Source of the DNA: Thalassiosira profunda
Lineage: Eukaryota > Bacillariophyta > Thalassiosirophyceae > Thalassiosirales > Thalassiosiraceae
Length of the DNA: 29,131 nucleotides
Assembly (NCBI GenBank): GCA_036939355.1
Contig: JALLAP010000359.1
Coordinates: 1-29,131, forward strand
Direction: 5' to 3'
In this document: one piece after another, positions 27,166 to 29,131 of the stretch
Layout: every line of letters begins with the position of its first letter
Numbering within the stretch: the stretch's first letter is position 1
Made by a program: the position numbers and the translations under genes
Notes under the pieces: model-generated
Database searches by the model: none
Seen by the model: the letters and a program-made list of their open reading frames with translations, nothing else
What the model was told of the DNA's origin: nothing

Positions 27166-27906
27166 GGCGCTGCTTCTACAATATTAGTTGCAATTGAGCT
27201 TCGACGAGGGCGATGGATTGCGCCGCGCGGATTCAATACGATGCTTCTGCCTGCAGTTGCAATGCAATAATTGATCGATGCGGCAGTCAACGCCAATGCA
27301 CCGAGCGAGGGTGTTGCGGTATTGCACGGCGCAAAGAGTGGCCCGTTCGGCAAGAACCTCCAAAGACGGCCGGCACACGCCGACGGACATCGATCAATGC
27401 TCGCCGCCGCCCTTGCCACCTGAGCGGCCCTGAGGCCTTTCACATCACTGCATGCAGTGTTTTTCGACGAGAGGGCTGATGTGATGTCAAAAAGGTCATC
27501 CTTCGCTCTGAAGGGTCATTCACGAAAAATTGCCGACCTTCTTGTTCTTGGGTTGTCACGAAGCTGCTCGACGATGCGAGGCCGAGAGGAGGCCGAGAAC
27601 ATGCGCAGCGCCGAAAAATTGCAGCGGCCCGGCATCTTGGTTGTCTTGCAAGGCTGCATGCCGCCGCTTTCGATAACAAGCGCTTCAGCGACGGCTTGGT
27701 GCATCGTTCGTTCGGACCCACAGCGTTGATTGAGCCGCCGCCCGTCGCGCCCTACCACGGACTGCGATCAGCAGAGCCGATAGGCCGAGGTATGCCGCAT
27801 CAGCTCTAGAGCGGTCTCCGCCTCGTCAAAACCGTAGCTCCGTGCGCACACATCATACGTCCACATTAGCGGTCAGCGATACTGCAATAGGAGGACACGC
27901 CGAGCA
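27166..27906. promoter_or_regulatory. Divergent intergenic region between two 7TM receptor genes
   Basis: A 741-bp stretch between oppositely directed start codons. It should contain the promoters of both receptors. Open frames of 80-95 codons cross it on both strands but overlap one another and show no motif. No TATA box or repeat was identified. Confidence 0.45.
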
Positions 27907-29064
27907 ATGGAGCCACCGACGACCGCGCAGCAGCGCGGGTTCGCCTACGCCCAAATACCATTCGCAGCCATCAGTTTGCTGTCATCAGTCTATGTGATAG
28001 GCCACATCTCGTGTCGGCAGCGCCAGAAGTTGCAGCGGCTGTACCATCGGCTAATCCTGGCGCTAAACGTGGCAGTCGTTCCGCTCTCGCTGACGTATCT
28101 CCTGGCCAGTGTCCCGGTGCCAGAGGGCACCCCTTTTTATCTCTCGGCGTCGGGCAACCAACAAACTTGCACTGCTCAAGGCTTCATCGCGATGCTGTTT
28201 ACCATGGTTGTACCGTTCTATTATGCTTCCCTGAGTCTCCAGGCGCATCTTGCAATCAAGAATAGCTTTCGAGAAGAGCGGTATGTCTGGATCGAAAAGT
28301 GGATACATGCAATTGCATACGCGGTTCCACTATCGCTTTGCTGCGTCATCGCAGCCACGGAGAACTTTAACCCAGGCGGAAGTAGCTGCTCAATGGCGAA
28401 AGCACCAAGGGGATGCGAAGGAAATCCGGACGTGCCATGCGAACGAGGACAGGATGTTGCGGTGGTTTTGTACATCTTTGGCCTTGGGCAGATCGCCCTC
28501 TACTTCATTTTCCCGCCAGCATTCGCCCTGGCCATGTACTGCGGCATCAAAAAGTTGGAAAAGAGCCTCGAGGACAGCAGGGGGATGCAAAGGATACGAG
28601 TCTCAGCGAAGAAGATCATGTGGAAGAGTGTTGCAAGACAAGTGGCATTGTATCTCTTGTCTTTCTGGGGAACGTTCCTCCCCACCTGTATTCATTTTGC
28701 GTACAAGACCATCACGGGACTACCAATATACAATCTCCACATCTTTGCGAACTGCATCTTCAGCCTGCAAGGCTTCATAATGGCTGCGGTATACTTTTTA
28801 CTCGAGCGGATGGGACGGCGGCAGCAGGTATATTGCCTGCCTACCACAGCATCTTCTTCAGCTGGACCACGTCGCGAGTTGACAGTGAAAGATATAAGGT
28901 TGAGCGCCATGTCGAAGAGCCAAAATGGTTGCTCGGATGTCGAGGGCGAAGAAGCCTACCACTTCAACATGAACATCTTTTGTGGGACCCCGGATCCAAA
29001 CTCGCCTTGGGCCAAGTACATCGAACGAGAAGATCCATCGACGGACAACGTTGACGTACCATGA
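27907..29064 (+). CDS. Seven-transmembrane receptor, cAMP/secretin-receptor-like GPCR
   Basis: A 385-aa single-exon protein from ATG 27907. Seven hydrophobic segments are visible: ~13-33, 45-67, 87-110, 126-150, 185-210, 240-265 and 275-300. YHRLILALN in TM2, a Cys before TM3 (CTAQGFIAML), a Cys-containing second extracellular loop and FWGTFLPTCIHFAY in TM6 resemble the cAMP-receptor/secretin-like group of 7TM receptors found across protists. A cytoplasmic tail of ~80 residues follows (TASSSAGPRRELTVKDIRLSAM...), with Ser/Thr and basic residues suited to phosphorylation. It has no large ectodomain and no obvious relation to the neighbouring class C-like receptor. A plasma-membrane signalling role is inferred; the ligand is unknown. 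Confidence 0.75.
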   Translation: MEPPTTAQQRGFAYAQIPFAAISLLSSVYVIGHISCRQRQKLQRLYHRLILALNVAVVPLSLTYLLASVPVPEGTPFYLSASGNQQTCTAQGFIAMLFTMVVPFYYASLSLQAHLAIKNSFREERYVWIEKWIHAIAYAVPLSLCCVIAATENFNPGGSSCSMAKAPRGCEGNPDVPCERGQDVAVVLYIFGLGQIALYFIFPPAFALAMYCGIKKLEKSLEDSRGMQRIRVSAKKIMWKSVARQVALYLLSFWGTFLPTCIHFAYKTITGLPIYNLHIFANCIFSLQGFIMAAVYFLLERMGRRQQVYCLPTTASSSAGPRRELTVKDIRLSAMSKSQNGCSDVEGEEAYHFNMNIFCGTPDPNSPWAKYIEREDPSTDNVDVP

Positions 29065-29131
29065 ACCCAAACAGTCGAATGTTTATCTGTTTATGATAGC
29101 AATAAGATAACTGACGCTATAACAGAGCATA

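Noticed and set aside
1..29131. tRNA, rRNA, CRISPR array or bacterial-type operon signals
   Set aside because: No cloverleaf-like sequence, no rRNA stretch and no spaced identical short repeats were found; intron-containing genes indicate eukaryotic nuclear DNA.

Overview
The window reads as nuclear DNA from a stramenopile alga, most likely a centric diatom of the Thalassiosirales. Genes lie on both strands 100-700 bp apart. Introns are short GT-AG introns (75-183 nt), nearly all with GTGAGT-like donors. Gene content fits as well: a RING protein with helicase-associated repeats, a secreted Pro/Thr- and Trp-rich repeat protein, a nucleotidase-fold/7TM receptor and a Mutator-like transposon. 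The species is an inference. A single N flanked by a 72-bp duplication, and clustered one-base frame breaks in one gene, look like draft-assembly faults.

Layout. 296-1973 (+) is histone acetyltransferase HAT1 with one intron. 2676-3278 (+) is a small basic unknown protein. 3596-5545 (-) is a Golgi-type glycosyltransferase (fucosyltransferase-like) with disrupted frames. 5961-7295 (+) is the RING/helicase-associated-repeat protein. 7531-8523 is a diverged ~190-bp tandem repeat. 8751-12157 (-) is a five-exon secreted surface protein with six Cys repeats, Pro/Thr linkers, twelve Trp repeats and a probable GPI-anchor tail. It shares a 435-bp divergent promoter region with a membrane-anchored cyclophilin-like protein at 12593-13651 (+).

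13806-21814 is a complete 8,009-bp Mutator-like DNA transposon. It has ~68-bp terminal inverted repeats and an exact 9-bp target-site duplication (GAAGTTGGA at 13797-13805 and 21815-21823). It carries three minus-strand genes: a 1,231-aa MULE-type transposase, a 494-aa protein with a helix-turn-helix-like N-terminus, and a 372-aa unknown protein. The transposase gene is first in transcription order. The two accessory genes are the least explained part of the window.

Right of the transposon are an acidic coiled-coil unknown protein (22159-23427, +), a class C GPCR-like receptor whose ectodomain is a 5'-nucleotidase fold with degenerate metal-binding motifs (23524-27165, -), and a second, unrelated 7TM receptor (27907-29064, +). 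The two receptor genes are head to head. I reconstructed exon joins by hand from splice-site consensus, phase and protein continuity; they have not been checked against RNA. No tRNA, rRNA or CRISPR was seen.
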